A stretch of DNA of 64,000 nt from Daphnia carinata (GCF_022539665.2 NC_081332.1:124001-188000); one strand, 5' to 3'. Numbered from the stretch's first letter, positions 45,621 to 59,146 are shown. Numbers and translations: made by a program. The notes: generated from the letters alone by a model not told the origin.

Positions 45621-47342
45621 ATTGATAAAATATTAAATTAATTTACTGTAGCGTGTAATTTTCAGTTATTTCGTGCTTTTTACAAATTCAATATTGATGT
45701 TTCATTTTCATTTGCATTTAGAAACGAAACATTTCAAAAAGGAAACTTTTAAAAAGAAAATAAATTATTTTGTAGGGTAAACGAGCGAATTGGGACACAG
45801 GCCCGGTTTCTGCTAATTTGGGACAAAAAACATACATTTCGTCGCTTCACGAATGGTATACTGATAGGGGTTCTATTGGAACATGAATCTTAGCTCAAGA
45901 AGGGTATAGCTAGGCCTCGTCTTGTGATCCCAATGCGGTATGAATATTCAGATCACAGTTGCTCAACAATGGTATATTTGCCACGAAAAGGTGTACCTTT
46001 AATTTACAATAACGTTAGATGAATGACGATAAGGCAATCTCAAGATATTACCTTGGTTGACCAAAGACTATGTTGGCCACCTCGGCTTCGACAACCAAAG
46101 GCAAAATATACGGTGATCTGGGCAACGTGTCTACATTCACCAAGGATAAATTTAAGGATAAACACATAAGCAACAGCAAACATCTCAAAGTGTCTAAGAG
46201 AGCTTAATTACCTGAAGAACAGCTTGATCGTAACAATAGGGAACAATGACTGACAGGACATGTGGTTTAATCAGACGACGAAACTGAACGTTAAAGCGGA
46301 ACATAGACAATAAAGGTCTACCAACTGCTTAGTGAGAAAGAGAAAATGGACAAAGTATACTTGCGCCGCCAAGCGGCAGATTCTTTATGCTATCGCTGAG
46401 TTTCTTCGTCAATCCAGAACATCTTATAGGCGAATTATAAACTAAAAGAGGGGTTACGCAATTTATCAAAAGGACAAAATTTAAAACATAACAATATCCG
46501 AGAAAACGGTAATTGAAATCTATGCGTTTTGCTTGCGGGCGAAAAACCTAAACAGCGTACGATTTGTTAGCTGACACCTGGACGGCACAGAAAATTTCTG
46601 AGGTAAAATTGAAGAAACCCATTAAATAATTATATCAAACAGTAGAGCAAGTTAAGTTCTACAGATTAAGTACAAGTCTGTCCCATTAAATGCTAGTCTT
46701 ATTCCAATATTACAAACCAGAAAAAAACCATTCCTGCTAATTTGGGACAGCCGACGCTAATTTAGGACACAGATATTTTCGAAAAAAACAAAACCATTTT
46801 TTTCCAATATTTTTACATCAATCGACGCAGAATTCAAAAATAAATCGATTGATGTAATATTTATACGTTTTTTGCATCATTTTCATAGAAATAACGCAAA
46901 AATACTTTAGGGACTTTAGGGAATCTAGTCTGGGTTCATCCACGCAGCTTTTAAAAAAAATTAATTTACATCCTTTCACTTTTTTTTTCGTAACTTCAAA
47001 GCCAATAAACTTTTTAGATTTTTAAAGGTAATTTCGTATTTTTTATTTCATTTTACCAGCTACTAAACGAGATATTTTTCGGAATCTGTTGTCCCTTATT
47101 GGGACACAAGTTTATTTGTAGTTTTTTTCAGAAATTTCAGTGGTTTTTCATGCTTTTCATGTTCCTTTTACTTGTCGTAGAAGAAATTTGTTAATAAGTC
47201 ATTGGTTTTAAGTAAAAATAAAAAAAAACTGTTTTGTTGTACTCGTCATAGCCCCATTTGACTGTGCTTTAAGCGAAAGCGCTAATTCTGGACACTGTTT
47301 TCGAAGCGCATGGGGTGGCGGTAATTTTCTTTTATCTTACGA

Positions 47343-47405
47343 GTTGGCACAGTGGATGAATGCCTGGATGGTAAGAAGGAGGTCTGAGGTTCAGTTCTCA
47401 GTAGC
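47343..47405 (+). repeat. tRNA-like module
   Basis: TTGGCACAGTGGATGAATGC resembles an A box, and GAGGTTCAGTTCTC ~45 bases later a B box. The acceptor stem is poor, so it is more likely a tRNA-derived repeat than a tRNA gene. Confidence 0.4.
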
Positions 47406-47574
47406 TAAATATAATCTTGTGTTTAGTTAATACATTAGATGTATTTAGGTACGATAGACGATGTCTGCCTATCATGTCTAATAAAATCCCCAAAAAGTAA
47501 TATTTTTGTCTGCATTTTGGGGTAACATTTAAATAGTATTTATAAATAGAATGAAATAAAAACTTTCATTAACA

Positions 47575-47640
47575 ATTTGGTAGCTCAGATGTAAAGCATT
47601 AGCCTCATGATATTATGGACTGCAGTTCAATCCCAGATAG
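47575..47640 (+). repeat. tRNA-like module
   Basis: TTGGTAGCTCAGATGTAAAG (A-box-like) and GCAGTTCAATCCCAG (B-box-like) at tRNA spacing. There is no good acceptor stem. Confidence 0.45.
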
Positions 47641-48865
47641 AAGTTAAAACTGAATAATTATTTTGCATAACGCTAGAAAACTACCATACAGCAGTAAACA
47701 AATAATGACGAAGAAAAAAATCCACAATGAGTTTTCTTTTTTCTGCAGTTTTTCTTACAAACCGCGATTCAACAATATCGCACGAAATGTGAAAAAATCA
47801 AGAATGATGTAAAACAACAACGTAAAACAACAACAGCCATGTAGGGAAAATTTATACGAATCTATTAATCGCAATATTTGTTGATATTGCGTTAGTTAAA
47901 GATGTCTTAAGTGATTACAAAATATCTCACAAATAGGGAAAAATTGCAAATCGAGTTAACTGAACTTTACATGTTGTGCACTGTCGGTATAGAACCATAC
48001 AATTTGGTGTTAGTAATCCAACGTTTTATCACTAGGCCATAGTTAATAAGTAATTTTTGAAAAGCATAATATGTCACTTAGTATGTAGTCTGCTGTCCCA
48101 AATTAGCGTCACGGGGGCTTATGTAAAAAACATAAGAATTGCAATGACCTATGAGATTAATATTGTAACGAAATTAAAAGTATTAGTTTGGTTAACTAGG
48201 AAATAAAAAGTAAAACTAGAAATAAAAAGTCATTTGAAGGTTGCCCTAAGCCCTTGGGAGTAGTCGGGTTATAGACGAATATCCGGAAATGGAAATGGAT
48301 CCTGGGAATGATGCAAGATTGTCGTCGATCTTGCATCAGTGAATCGTGGGTTTCGCGTTGATGGAAGAGAGTTTTATAAAATGGTAGGACGAGAAATTAA
48401 AAGGGGGATTCTGGTTTGAGTTGGTCGGTCGGTGCAACGTTAGTTTTGGTGATGGTCGGTGTTTGTGCGGGCGGTGTTGGTTTTAGAGAGAGAAGTTAGA
48501 GAGATACAGAGAGAGTAGGAATCGAGTTTAGTTTTTAGTTTTTTTCGTGGAGTGACAATTTATGCTTGTTTGGACAGTGTTGGTTTTTTGTGAGTTTGAG
48601 TGTTAGTGTGTAGTGATTCTTTTGTTTTCGATAGTCCCACACAGCACACTGCTGTTTCTTAGTTGACCATTTTTGGTCCTCACTGGACCACTAGGACGTC
48701 CATAAGACGCGGTGAAATTCTTAAATGACGTGTTTTGGCTGCCTCCTGCACATCTAGATGTCCGGCAGAACGGAGCCCGAGTGCGTCTTTTACCAGCCGT
48801 CCACAATGAGTTAAGGCGGTGAACTGGACCACTTTTGGACCGATTAATAATATAGTTTTAAAAAA

Positions 48866-48935
48866 TGTGGCTGTGGCTGCTATCGAACACGGGTCTCCCG
48901 CATCATGGTCGGACGCGCTTTCCACTAGACCACTC
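48866..48935 (-). repeat. tRNA-derived SINE head (tRNA-His-like)
   Basis: The complement reads GTGGTCTAGTGGAAAGCGCG ... GCGGGAGACCCGTGTTCGATAGC, very similar to 59694-59767. Both resemble tRNA-His (TCTAGTGG A box, GTTCGA B box). Confidence 0.55.
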
Positions 48936-49820
48936 TATACTTATGAATTTCATTATTTTCAAACAATACAATAGAAACATAGGAAAATACTCAAATTTTT
49001 TTTCGACAACAGGTCACAAAATTTTTTTCTCAAACATAAAGTTAAAGTCGAAATTAAGTTAGACCCTCGATCCTTCAAAAGTAATTAAACAAATTAGGCT
49101 GAATTTTTGTAGATTTTGAAACTTTCTAAATTTTTAAGAAAATGAATTATTTGAGATAATATTTTTATGCTAAATAAAATATATTTTTCTAACTTCCTCA
49201 TTTCAATGAAATTCACAGTATCAATTTACTTACCCGTTTAGTTGTAAAGTATAAAGTTTAAACATTCTACGTTTGAATTACATGTATGTCAAAACTGGCA
49301 ACACAGGATTTGACCAAATGTGGGACTAAAGAAGTCAAGAACAGATATATTGATTTCCTAGGCAACAAACGTGGCTAACGTACATCTATTTTCGCGCCTA
49401 TATCAGGCCCGTCCTGGTTGTCCTAGTGGGACGGATTAAGGATGACTTCTGGCTTTCAATTCTTGTGTGGGGTGGAGACGCCCGGTGGCCTGACGTGTTA
49501 GACTTCGGATCTGTATTAAATTAATTTCAGACCGAAGAATAACCATTGAGTCTATCCGGTGGCCTAAAACACGCTTCAATCCCGTTACAAACAAAGAAAA
49601 AGATCCCCGGCGTATTGTGGGCTTGCGTCCAAGCGCGCGTTACAATATTATCACAAGATTTTCATGACAAATTCAACAGCCATGTAGAGGAAAGTTTTTC
49701 GATTCTATTGATACCAGTATTTGTTGATACTGCGTTAGCTCAAGTGCCATTAAAGATTTAAAAGAATCTCACAAAATGTGATAAAAAGTGAAAAAGTTTG
49801 GCAAAAAATATTTTCTACAA

Positions 49821-49882
49821 CTAGAATTGAACCATGATTCTTCAGGTTGGCAATCCAACGTCTTACGACTATGCCACCCTTG
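49821..49882 (-). repeat. Best-preserved antisense tRNA-like module of the array
   Basis: The complement reads GGGTGGCATAGTCGTAAGACG (A box), TTGGATTGCCAACC (anticodon-arm-like) and ATGGTTCAATTCTAG (B box). It lacks a matching acceptor stem. Confidence 0.5.
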
Positions 49883-52800
49883 ACATATTGCAGCAGAAAA
49901 CTATAATAGGTCATTCAGTATGTAGTGTGCTGTCCCAAATTAGCGTCATGGGAGCTTATGCAAAAAATACAAGACTTGCAATCACCGATTAGATGAATAT
50001 TATAACATGATTTTCACAAAAAAAATTCGACAACCATGTAGAGAAAACTTCAACGAATCCATTGATCCTAACATTTTTGATATTGGGTTAGTGTAAGGAT
50101 TTAAAAATATCTCACAAAAAAAGGGAAAATTCAAAAATTTGAAAAATGAAATTATAGGGCCTGGACAGTATAGAACCACCGTCCTGTACGTTGGGAATCC
50201 AACGTCTTACGTCTATGCCATCTAGAACAAAAAGTTATTCAAAAGCATAATATGTCATCTAGTATGTAGTCTGCTGTCCCAAATTAGCGTCACGGGAGTT
50301 TTGTAAAATACATAAGAATTGCAATCATCGATTAGATGCATATTTTCACATGATTTTCATATAATATTCAATAGCCATGTAGAGAAAACTTAAACGAATC
50401 TATCGATCCTAATATTGTTGATATTGTAGTGGTGTAAAGTACCTTAAGTGATTTTAAAATATCTCACAAAAAAAGGGGAAACGAGAATAGGAGGATCCAA
50501 AAAATTAAAAATAGTGACTTGACAGTATGGAACCATTAACCTTTTGGTTTGGCAATCGAACGTCTTACGACTATGCCATGGTTCATACAAAGAAGTTCAA
50601 AAGCATAACATGTCTTTCTGTATGTAGTCTGCTGTCCCAAATTAGCGTCACGGGAGCTTATGGAAAATACATAAGAATTACAAGCAGCCATTAGATAAAT
50701 ATTCTCACATGATTTTCATAAAATATTTAACAGCCATCTAAAGGAAAATTAAACGAATCTATTGATACCAATATTGATGATATTGCTTTAGTATAAGGTG
50801 TTCTTAGTGATTTCAAAATATCTGACCAAGTGGCGAAAAATTCAAAAATAAGGAAAAATGAAATTTTTATGTAGTTTCCATAGAGTATAGATCCGTCAGC
50901 CTTTAAGTTGGCATTCCAACATCGTACGATTATGCCATGCTGAATAAAAAGATTTTGAAAAGTATAACATGTGTCTTAGTACGTAGTCTGCTGTCCCAAA
51001 TTAGTGTCATGGTAGCTTATGGAAAAAACATAAGAATTGCGATCACTGATTAGATAAATATTGTGATATGATTTTTACAAAATATTCATCAGCCATGTAG
51101 AGAAAACTTAAACAAATCTATTGTTACCAATATTGTTGATATTGCTTTTTCTTAGTGATTTCAAAAATATTCACCAAATAGGAAAGTTTCAAAAATTAGG
51201 ATAAGTAAAATTGAATGTTGTGTCAATGCGGTATAGATCCATAACCCTTCGTGTCATCAACCCATCGTCTTACAGCTAGGCCATGATTAATATAAGTTGC
51301 CAGAAAAGCAAAGCACGTCATTTAGTCTGCTGTCCCAAATTAGCGTCATGGGGGAAAAACATAAAAAACATAAAAATTGCAATTACAGATTAGATGCATA
51401 TTTTCACATGATTTTCATAAAATATTCAACAGCCATGTAGAGAAAACTTAAACGAATCTATTGATCCTAATATTATTGATATTGTAGTAGTGTGAGGTAT
51501 CTTTGGTGATGTCAAAATATCTCACAAAAAAGGGAAAAATGAGGAAATGAGGAAAACGAAACTTAAAAATAGTGCATTGGTAGTATAGAATGAGTGTCCG
51601 TCAGAGTAGCAGTAGAACGTCCTACGACTATGCCATGGTTATCGAAATATTGTTAAAAAGCATAACATGTCTTTTTGTATGTAGTCTGCTGTCCCAAATT
51701 AGCGTCATGGGGGCTTATGTGAAACACATAAAAATTGCAATTACCGATTAGATGCATATTTTCACATGATTTTCATAAAATATTCAACAGCCCTGAAGAG
51801 AAAACTTAAACGTATCTATTGATCCTAATATTATTGATATTGTAGTAGTGTGAAATATCTTTAGTAATTTTTAAAATATCTCATAAGAAAGGGAAAAATG
51901 AGGAAATGAGGAAAACGAAACTTAAAAATAGTGCCTTGACAGTATAGAACCACTAACCTTTAGAATGGCTATCGAACGTCTTACGACTATGCCATGGTAC
52001 ACAGAAAATTATTAAAAAGCATAACATGTCTTTTTTTTATGTAGTCTGCTGTCCCAAATTAGCGTCACGGGAGCTTATGAAAAAAATATAAGAATGACGA
52101 TCACCCATTAGATAAATATTTTCATATGATTTTCCTAAAATATTTAACAGTCATGTAGAGAAAACTTAAACGAATCTATTTATACCAGTATTGATGATAT
52201 TGCTTTAGTTTAAGATGTTCTTAGTGATTTTAAAATATTTCATCAAATACGAAAAAATTCAAAAAAAAAAAGGATTTACAAGTATTTAGTATCCATACGG
52301 TATAGAACCATTAGACTTTTGGATTGCTATTCAACATCCTACGATTATGCCATGGTGAGTGTAAAATTATTGAAAAGCATAACATGTCTTCTGGTATGAA
52401 GTCTGCTGTCCCAAATTAGCGTCACAGGGGCTTATGTTAAAAACATGAGAATTTAAATCATTGGTTAGATGAATATTGCCATATGATTTTCATAAAATAT
52501 TTAACAGCCCTGTGGATAACATTTAAACGAATCTATTAATACGAAGATTTTTTGATATTGTGTTTGTTAAAAGTGTCTTTGGCGATTGTATAAAATCTCA
52601 CAAAATAAGATAAAAAATTACAAATAATAAATAAATATTTGCACATGAGCCCCAATTGGTATTAAACCACCAACCTTTGAGTTGGTACTCTGACACCTTA
52701 CGACTATGCCACTGTTGATTGATAATGGAAACACAACCTACCTACGTTATTTAGTTTATCGTTAAAAGTCTGATGTCCCAAATTAGTGCCATGGGAGCTT

Positions 52801-53754
52801 ATGTATAAAATATGAAAATTGGCATCACAGGTTAGATGAATATTGAAAGCTGGCTAAGGTTTAAAAATTGATGGGCACAACTACGAAATCGCCTAATGAT
52901 AAACGGTTGCATTGGTGAGCGAAATTCATTTTGCGATTTTAAGTATTGTAGTATTGTAGTTCATTTTACAAGTAAAAAATTTTTGCGTTTTAGTTTATTC
53001 ATCCGTGTGCTGATAAGATATCAGAAAACAGCAGACAGCGAGGCAATTAATTTTATGGTTGGCCACGTAGCATTGTCGCTTTTTAAAAATGATTTTGCAC
53101 TTGCTATCAGACAGAAATTTCCTTGTCTACTTTCCTAGTCTCCATAAGGGCTTGGTTCCGCGTGATTGGGACGTTTTTTTTTATCTCTTGGATCATTTCG
53201 GGTTTTGGGTTGCTGCGAGCTGTTACGGACAGCAATTTTTTTTTTGCCTCCGTGCCTCATTGGATTTCAATCTGGCTGATAGGGGAGTCAACCCGAAAGC
53301 AAGCAATCAATTAGTTTAACGAAAAAAATTTCTATTGTCGTTTTTTTCTAAAACAATCCATTGTCGATAAACCAAGCAGACATTTCTTTTTAATGTGACG
53401 TCGCTTAAACTGTAGTTTAAGAAACAAACCCAATACCGTATCCATCGCATCCCGTGGCAAAACTTATACATCCATCAGTCCCGGTATTAGTATAGATTAC
53501 TACGTCATTTTTCAGTGAGTGGTCGAAACACAGCTAATCGGAGTCGAACCCCAGTGTCAAGTATAATGAGAAGAAAAGAAAGAAGAAAAACAAAATAATT
53601 GGCTCTAAGCGAATGTCAATTATCAGTGGCAGCTGGAAAAAAACTAGTCCATCGAAACATTTGATTTTACTGTGATTCAAACACATATGATTATGATGTA
53701 TAACTACATGATTCAAAACTGTTATTTTTGTTGTTTATTGCTGTTTAGGTTTGA

Positions 53755-55350
53755 TTGCCGAAAAAAATGACATGTGACTGGCGAATATATTATAGCGTGG
53801 CAAGAAAGATGCCTGAAATTTCAGCTATAGATGAGGATGAGGTTAGGAAAGAATTAGAACGTTGGCTTCATCCGGATAATAAAGGAACCAATCTGAAGCT
53901 TTTCCGGAATGCTAGAGAACATATTAAACAGAAATTTAAGCTCCAACTTTCTTTTCTCAAACTATCGTGGCTCGAGAGGCAGTACGTCAAATTTGTCTTG
54001 GAAATTTGGCAGAAAGAGGCTTTCGAAAAAGTCTCAGTATCCGGAAATGACTGCCAACTCCTCGGAAATATTTATTCTACTACAAGATTTTAATTCTATC
54101 AGTTCGTTCCATGATGTTGGAAGAGACCTATAAAAAAATTCACAACTTCTATCTTTGCGAGATGGAGGATATTTTCAGTTGATTGTCAAAGCGGAAGAGC
54201 TGTTCAAACAAGTGCCTCGTTTCGTCATTCTTGTTTCCAACTGTTTTAATAACTTCAAGATTCGCTGCATAAAAACGATTTTCTCCTGGTGTTGGCAGGT
54301 CATCGCGAAAGACGAAACTAATGGTGAGAAATACAAAAAATGCATTTTCGCCCTAAAATACTTCCTGGACAAAACTCTTGAAAGCAAAAAATTTGAAGAC
54401 ATTATTCCTCAATATATGGATCACATATGGTATATATATAAGGTAAGGGGGCAACTTGATCCCAAATCAGCTGATTTCTGCCTATTTTACGAAAAAAAAC
54501 TTTAAAAAAACCCGACTGGCAGCAGCGACCAGAGTTCAATCCCTGATTGGTTCAAACAATTTAAAGCGGCAGCTGAGGAAATAAAAGAAGCGAAGATCAT
54601 GAACATCAGCGAGATCACCAAAAAAATTATTTGTTCAGAGGGAATATAAATGTTTGTAGAATCTTCTTCCCAAAGGCATCGTGAAATAATAACGAGGATT
54701 AGTAAAGCACTCGGAGGACTTCAAGCGCAAAATGGGTTAGTGCAGTGGATGTTAAAAAAAATGGATGAGTCCTTCACAACCGAGGAAATAGGTAAAGAAG
54801 TGGGCATCTTCAGAGTGATGATGAATGAAGTTTTCAAGGTATACCTGCTGCCTCTAACAAAGGTCGATATCATACACGATGATGGGCGCAGTATTATTTT
54901 TGTCAAAGGAAATGTTGTATTTCTTAGCAAAGTTATGGATAAAATGGAAAGAAGAAAAAAAAAGAGAAAGACGTACAGGAAATCAGAATTGTTGGCCTAA
55001 CATCCGTTCATATAGATTGGGATTTGGCCAATGACACCTGGCATGGAATCAATGTAGGTCTCGTTACTGACAAACTTATCGTTTGTGCCAATGAAAACAA
55101 GAAAATAGTATGGGATGTATCCGGCAAACATGCTATCGCCAAATCAAGACGTATGCTATCATAACATTTATATATTATTGCAATCATATTGTGTTACACA
55201 ATTTTTATGTTCTTCAACTTAGAAGATAAATTAAGCGCAGGCGAAAGCGGAGGTAATGTTCATATTATGTTATCGGAGCTGATCAATGGACGATCGTATC
55301 CCATGGAGAGAACGGATGTTCTGGTCTCAAGTGGACGGCGGAAGAACTTG
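53755..55350 (+). pseudogene. Unidentified coding region with frame breaks
   Basis: A chain of coding-like pieces, all plus strand: 53755-54050 (ISAIDEDEVRKELERWLHP; KQKFKLQLSFLKLSWLERQ), 54155-54440 (FQLIVKAEELFKQVPRFVI; CIFALKYFLDKTLESKKFED; ends before GTAAGG), 54530-54645, 54650-55000 (ITRISKALGGLQAQNGLVQ; VDIIHDDGRSIIFVKGNV), about 55000-55160 (VDWDLANDTWHGIN-like; KLIVCANENKKIVWDVSG) and 55225-55360 (SAGESGGNVHIMLSELING). Frame changes and stops (e.g. TAA at 54131, 54645) lie between some pieces; others may be introns. The frames are too long and orderly for chance, but I do not recognise a family. Confidence 0.4.
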
Positions 55351-55360
55351 AAAACAATAA

Positions 55361-57021
55361 TTATATAATAATATAATATTATTGAATATTACTGAATAAC
55401 AATTATTATATTGTGAAATATGATAATGCATTTTCATTTAAACAGTTATTTAAGGCATTTAATCAAAGGAACTGGCTGGGGTTAGGCGGTCTAACAAAAC
55501 CATTCTGTACACAATTTTATCCAAATATTTTTATACCACCTGAGGCATGAGAAAATTAGACCTAACTACCCAACCCCATTTATGGTAGTTTAGCTCCAAA
55601 CCTGCCCCATCTCTATTTTAAAAAAGTTAACAATTAAAATGTTTTGCCTGCAAATCGCTTTTTAAAAACATGAAGGTGGTTTGCTTTTATTTGCAGAATA
55701 CCATGAGGATACTGTAGATTGTACCGTAGTAGGTAGTACTAAGACGTAGGGATCTGCCTAATTTGCTGTAATCTTGGACTCTGCTCTCCTTCTAGAAGAA
55801 TGGGCGATTTGGATAGCTACTTCTACGGGAATAGCGCGTCGCCCATTTTCGGGCTTATTCGGGAAGCTCTGATGTTGCTAAATGGAACCACGTTTTAAAA
55901 AGGAGATTAGCGATGACACGACTCTTAAAAAGTAAATCAGAAAATATAAATCATTGTCATAATTAATCAATTGCTTATAACCAAAGTGTGCACCCAGATT
56001 GAAACCCAACTGACGCTGAAGGGGAAAACCAACACCCTGTATCTCTGAACAGCTCCGTACTGAAAACCAAAATGTCTTCCTCTATCAGCAAAAAAGCTAC
56101 CAGACGTTCGTTTTTAGTTTTTAGGCAAATAGATGAGAAAATAAATAAATTTTATTGTGTGTTTGTTTATTGACAATAAAATATATCTTACGCTTTATTA
56201 TTCTGTGTTTTTTTTAGACGAAAGTCTCCTTGGTTTATCAATGAAACATAATTATTTTTAAGAAACTGAGAATTCAATAATTGGATTCGAATTCGTCTGC
56301 CACAATTCGTTTAGCAAAGGTAGAACAGCCGTAAGTCAGGGGGCCAGAAGGCGTTCAGTAAGTAAATAAAAGTCACATATAGTCAAATGCAAGCAATTCT
56401 TAATACAATTACCTTTTTCCATTTTTCCACCTTATATTTTTTTCATTGTAGTGCTATCGATATACTTTGTTATTTTGAATGCTAGATGTCGTTTTCGGTG
56501 TCCATACGAAAATTATCGCAGAATGATTGCAAGCTGATCGGGATAAAAAAATTGGTCGGAACGGCAAGTCTGAACTCAACATTTCCGGTACTACTTTAGT
56601 TGATCGATTTAACATAATAGCGATCACTATTGCAATTTGTTTGAAACTATAATATTCAGCGTCATTCTAGTGGAAAAAAAGCTAAATGCAGAGAAAGGGA
56701 ATATGGACAACTCAGTGCTATAAGACAGACTTGGCAGGGTTTCCAAGCAAATTTCACTAACATTTTCGCCATAATATGGCAACGATGCTGTTTGTGAAGT
56801 ATTTTATCATACCGGTTTCCCCTTTTCGAGATTGGTTGGGGGTACAACTCTGCGTAACTCGAAAAATGGATAATTGTGTTATTCATTGTCTATGATTTAA
56901 TGACCCTGAAATGAAATGGGCGGGTATGGTTCGATAACGATAGTTGCGTGTAATAGCTAAATAAAACTAATCAGGATACTGTTTCCGAGGGTACCGCGGC
57001 TTGGGGATTCTCCTATCAAGT
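55361..57021. other. Intergenic, no gene seen
   Basis: AT-rich sequence without supported coding or repeat structure. Confidence 0.4.
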
Positions 57022-57084
57022 CCCACATAGCACCGGGTTGCCTGTAAGATATGCCAAGGATGTCCCATAGTCCGAAAGACATCC

Positions 57085-57600
57085 CTGACTAAAACAGGCC
57101 GTCTCAAAGATATCCGGTCAGGCCTACTTTGGTACAAAGACAGCTCTGTCCAAAAAAGGACGTCTCAAAGATATCTGGTCAGGACTTCCTTAGGTCAACG
57201 GAATAGGAAGACTAAAAAGTGACGTCTTAAAGACGTCAAGGCAGGCTTAATTAAGGACAAGACGATTCGAAAGCTAAAAAAAAAATGTCTTAAGGATGTC
57301 CCCGGAAAGACTAACTCGGGACCTAGGACTAAGATTAAAATAAGATATTCTTAAGACGTCCAAGATCAGACTATCTCAGGACAATTGCTGAAGAAAAAAA
57401 CGGGATCAGAAGAAGGTGTCGTTAAGACGTCTAGATAGGGCGAATTTCCTACAGCTTTATCAGTGAAGTTAAAGGCAAAATGCAGGTGTTTTCTAGACGT
57501 CTTAAAATATCTTAAAGAAGTCTTTTAAATGTGCTCTACACGCCTGTTGGGTGTTTTTGAGATGCCTTGTAGACGCCTATACCCGAAAATTTAAGTCGCC
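57085..57600. repeat. Subterminal degenerate ~60-bp repeats with GACGTC motifs
   Basis: Repeated phrases GACGTCTTAAAGACGTC, CGTCTCAAAGATATC(C/T)GGTCAGG and TCTTAAGACGTC at roughly 60-base spacing. Related sequence recurs at 57950-58070 and 59930-60060 on the other side. Confidence 0.6.
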
Positions 57601-58195
57601 TCTATCAGTCTATTTTTAAGGGGTATAAACAGCGTAAAAAACATATCATCAGTTATTGCGTGAAAATGAACATAAAACAATCAAAATTCATTGTTTCTTT
57701 ATTGTCGGACTTCTTTGAAAACGAAAGAAGACTTCCAACATTTCGAGAAGAATTGTTGAAACCTGCTGACGTCCGAAACGTGCAAAGTACAGCAAACAAA
57801 TCGTGATGCTTTTTTACATGTCCCTATTTATTTACTTGATCCTGTATTGGCCGTATGGCCCCGCAATGTGTTGATGTACACTGCTAATTCAAGAATATAT
57901 TACTTGTCATGTAATGATGTGGACTCTTGTTACCATTTTAGGCCTCATATCTTCGTAAAGTTTTTGACGTCATATTCCATTTTTTATGACGTCTGTCAGA
58001 TGTCTTTAACCATATTTTAGACGTCATTTTCTATGCATTTGGGCGTCATTTTCCATTCTCTGGGACGTCGTGATCCATACCCTAGTAGCACGCGGTGCCG
58101 TTTTGGTACCCGAAAGGTGCCGTACATACCGGAAATGCATCCGCACCGATTTCAGGCACCAAAACGGCACCAAAATGGTACCCGTTTGCAGGATA

Positions 58196-59146
58196 GGGGA
58201 GACCGGATCCATGTTGGACACCGTTCCAAGTTGGACAGTGCCGCAAAAAATATAAGTTGTAATAACAAAAATATAATATTTATAATTTTTGTTTGAAACA
58301 GGTTTTTTTAAATAGTGTAAAAGTTTGAGTTTCGTGTCTTAATTATTTACTGAGTTATTTAATAAACAAAAAAATGAGAAAAAGTTTGTATTTTTTTTGG
58401 TTCCTTATTGGTGATTTTTTCCTAAGTTATCTTACAATTATTTGTTTATAAATAATGGCAATAAGTAGAGCAGAGATTAATTAATAATATTTGAAAGTAA
58501 AAATAATTTTAGTGATACAACTTTAAACATATCAGTTTTCCTGCGAAAGCTATTTTTTGGGGCCAAGTTGTACAGACGGCATGGGTGATATTGGACACGA
58601 AATAGGCGTGCAATGGAGGAGTTAAGTCAAAGCGTGAAAGTTTGAAATGTTTCAATTTAACGGAACATGTAGAATATAGCTAAAGTTTATTCATATTTTT
58701 TATCTAAATTTTAAAAAAATTATCGAAATGTGTTGGTTCCGCCTCCTCCTATGTCTTCCCTATCAGTAAAATAAAAATATTTCAGGTATAACAAAAGTCT
58801 TTTATTTCATGTAAGATCTTATTAAGACTGCATTTAAATTGTTCCCTAATTTAATACCAATAAGCTACAATAAAAGTAAAATTTTAAAACAACTCATTCT
58901 ACCTATTTTGACCCCGTCCAAAGTGGTACAGGTGTCAGTCCAAAGTCACCCCGGTTCGGTCTAAACTCACCGCAAAATATAAATCGTAATAAATACTAAA
59001 AAAAATACATTACATTCCTGAAAAAATTTGAGGGGGTGGAGGAAAAGTAGTAAATTCATTTTTAACAAATTTTGCGAATTTTGCATAAGTGGGATAGTAA
59101 ATATTGGGGTAAAACCGAAACTGTCCAAGATGGGTCCGGTCTCCCT
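58196..59146. mobile_element. DNA transposon, inner level, TA target
   Basis: The left end GGGGAGACCGGATCCATGTT and the complement of the right end AGGGAGACCGGACCCATCTT, both followed by GGACA. TA lies on both sides (58194-58195, 59147-59148). CCGCAAAAxATATAA recurs near both internal edges (58241, 58971). 951 bp, no coding sequence. Confidence 0.65.

Larger units (their letters stand above)
45780..47800. repeat. Repeat region with GCTAATTTGGGACA motifs
   Basis: Scattered copies of CTAATTTGGGAC (45815, 46735, near 46753 with one change), a palindrome GTCCCTTATTGGGAC (47090) and CTAATTCTGGACAC (47283). The motif is the complement of the core GTCCCAAATTAG of the tandem array that follows, so the two parts are probably one element. 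No coding sequence is seen. Confidence 0.4.
47820..52860. repeat. Array of ~355-bp units, interrupted at ~48120-49630
   Basis: The core CTGTCCCAAATTAGCGTCA recurs at about 48097, 49931, 50273, 50631, 50991, 51328, 51687, 52047, 52408 and 52769 (the last diverged). Each unit contains, in order: the core and GGGxGCTTATG; ATTAGATGAATATT; AGCCATGTAGAGAAAACTTA; a hairpin CAATATTGTTGATATTG; TCTCACAAA; and an antisense tRNA-like stretch (complement TGGCATAGTCGTAAGACGTT ... GGTTCTATAC). The interrupting 1.5 kb holds other repeats, including a SINE (48866-48935), a hairpin GATGCAAGAT/ATCTTGCATC (48310-48337) and a GA-rich run. Confidence 0.85.

Noticed and set aside
47343-47640. Functional tRNA genes
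   Set aside because: A- and B-box-like motifs are present but acceptor stems do not pair, so they were called tRNA-like repeats.
47820-52860. CRISPR array
   Set aside because: Units are ~355 bp and diverged, not short exact repeats with unique spacers, in a eukaryotic context.
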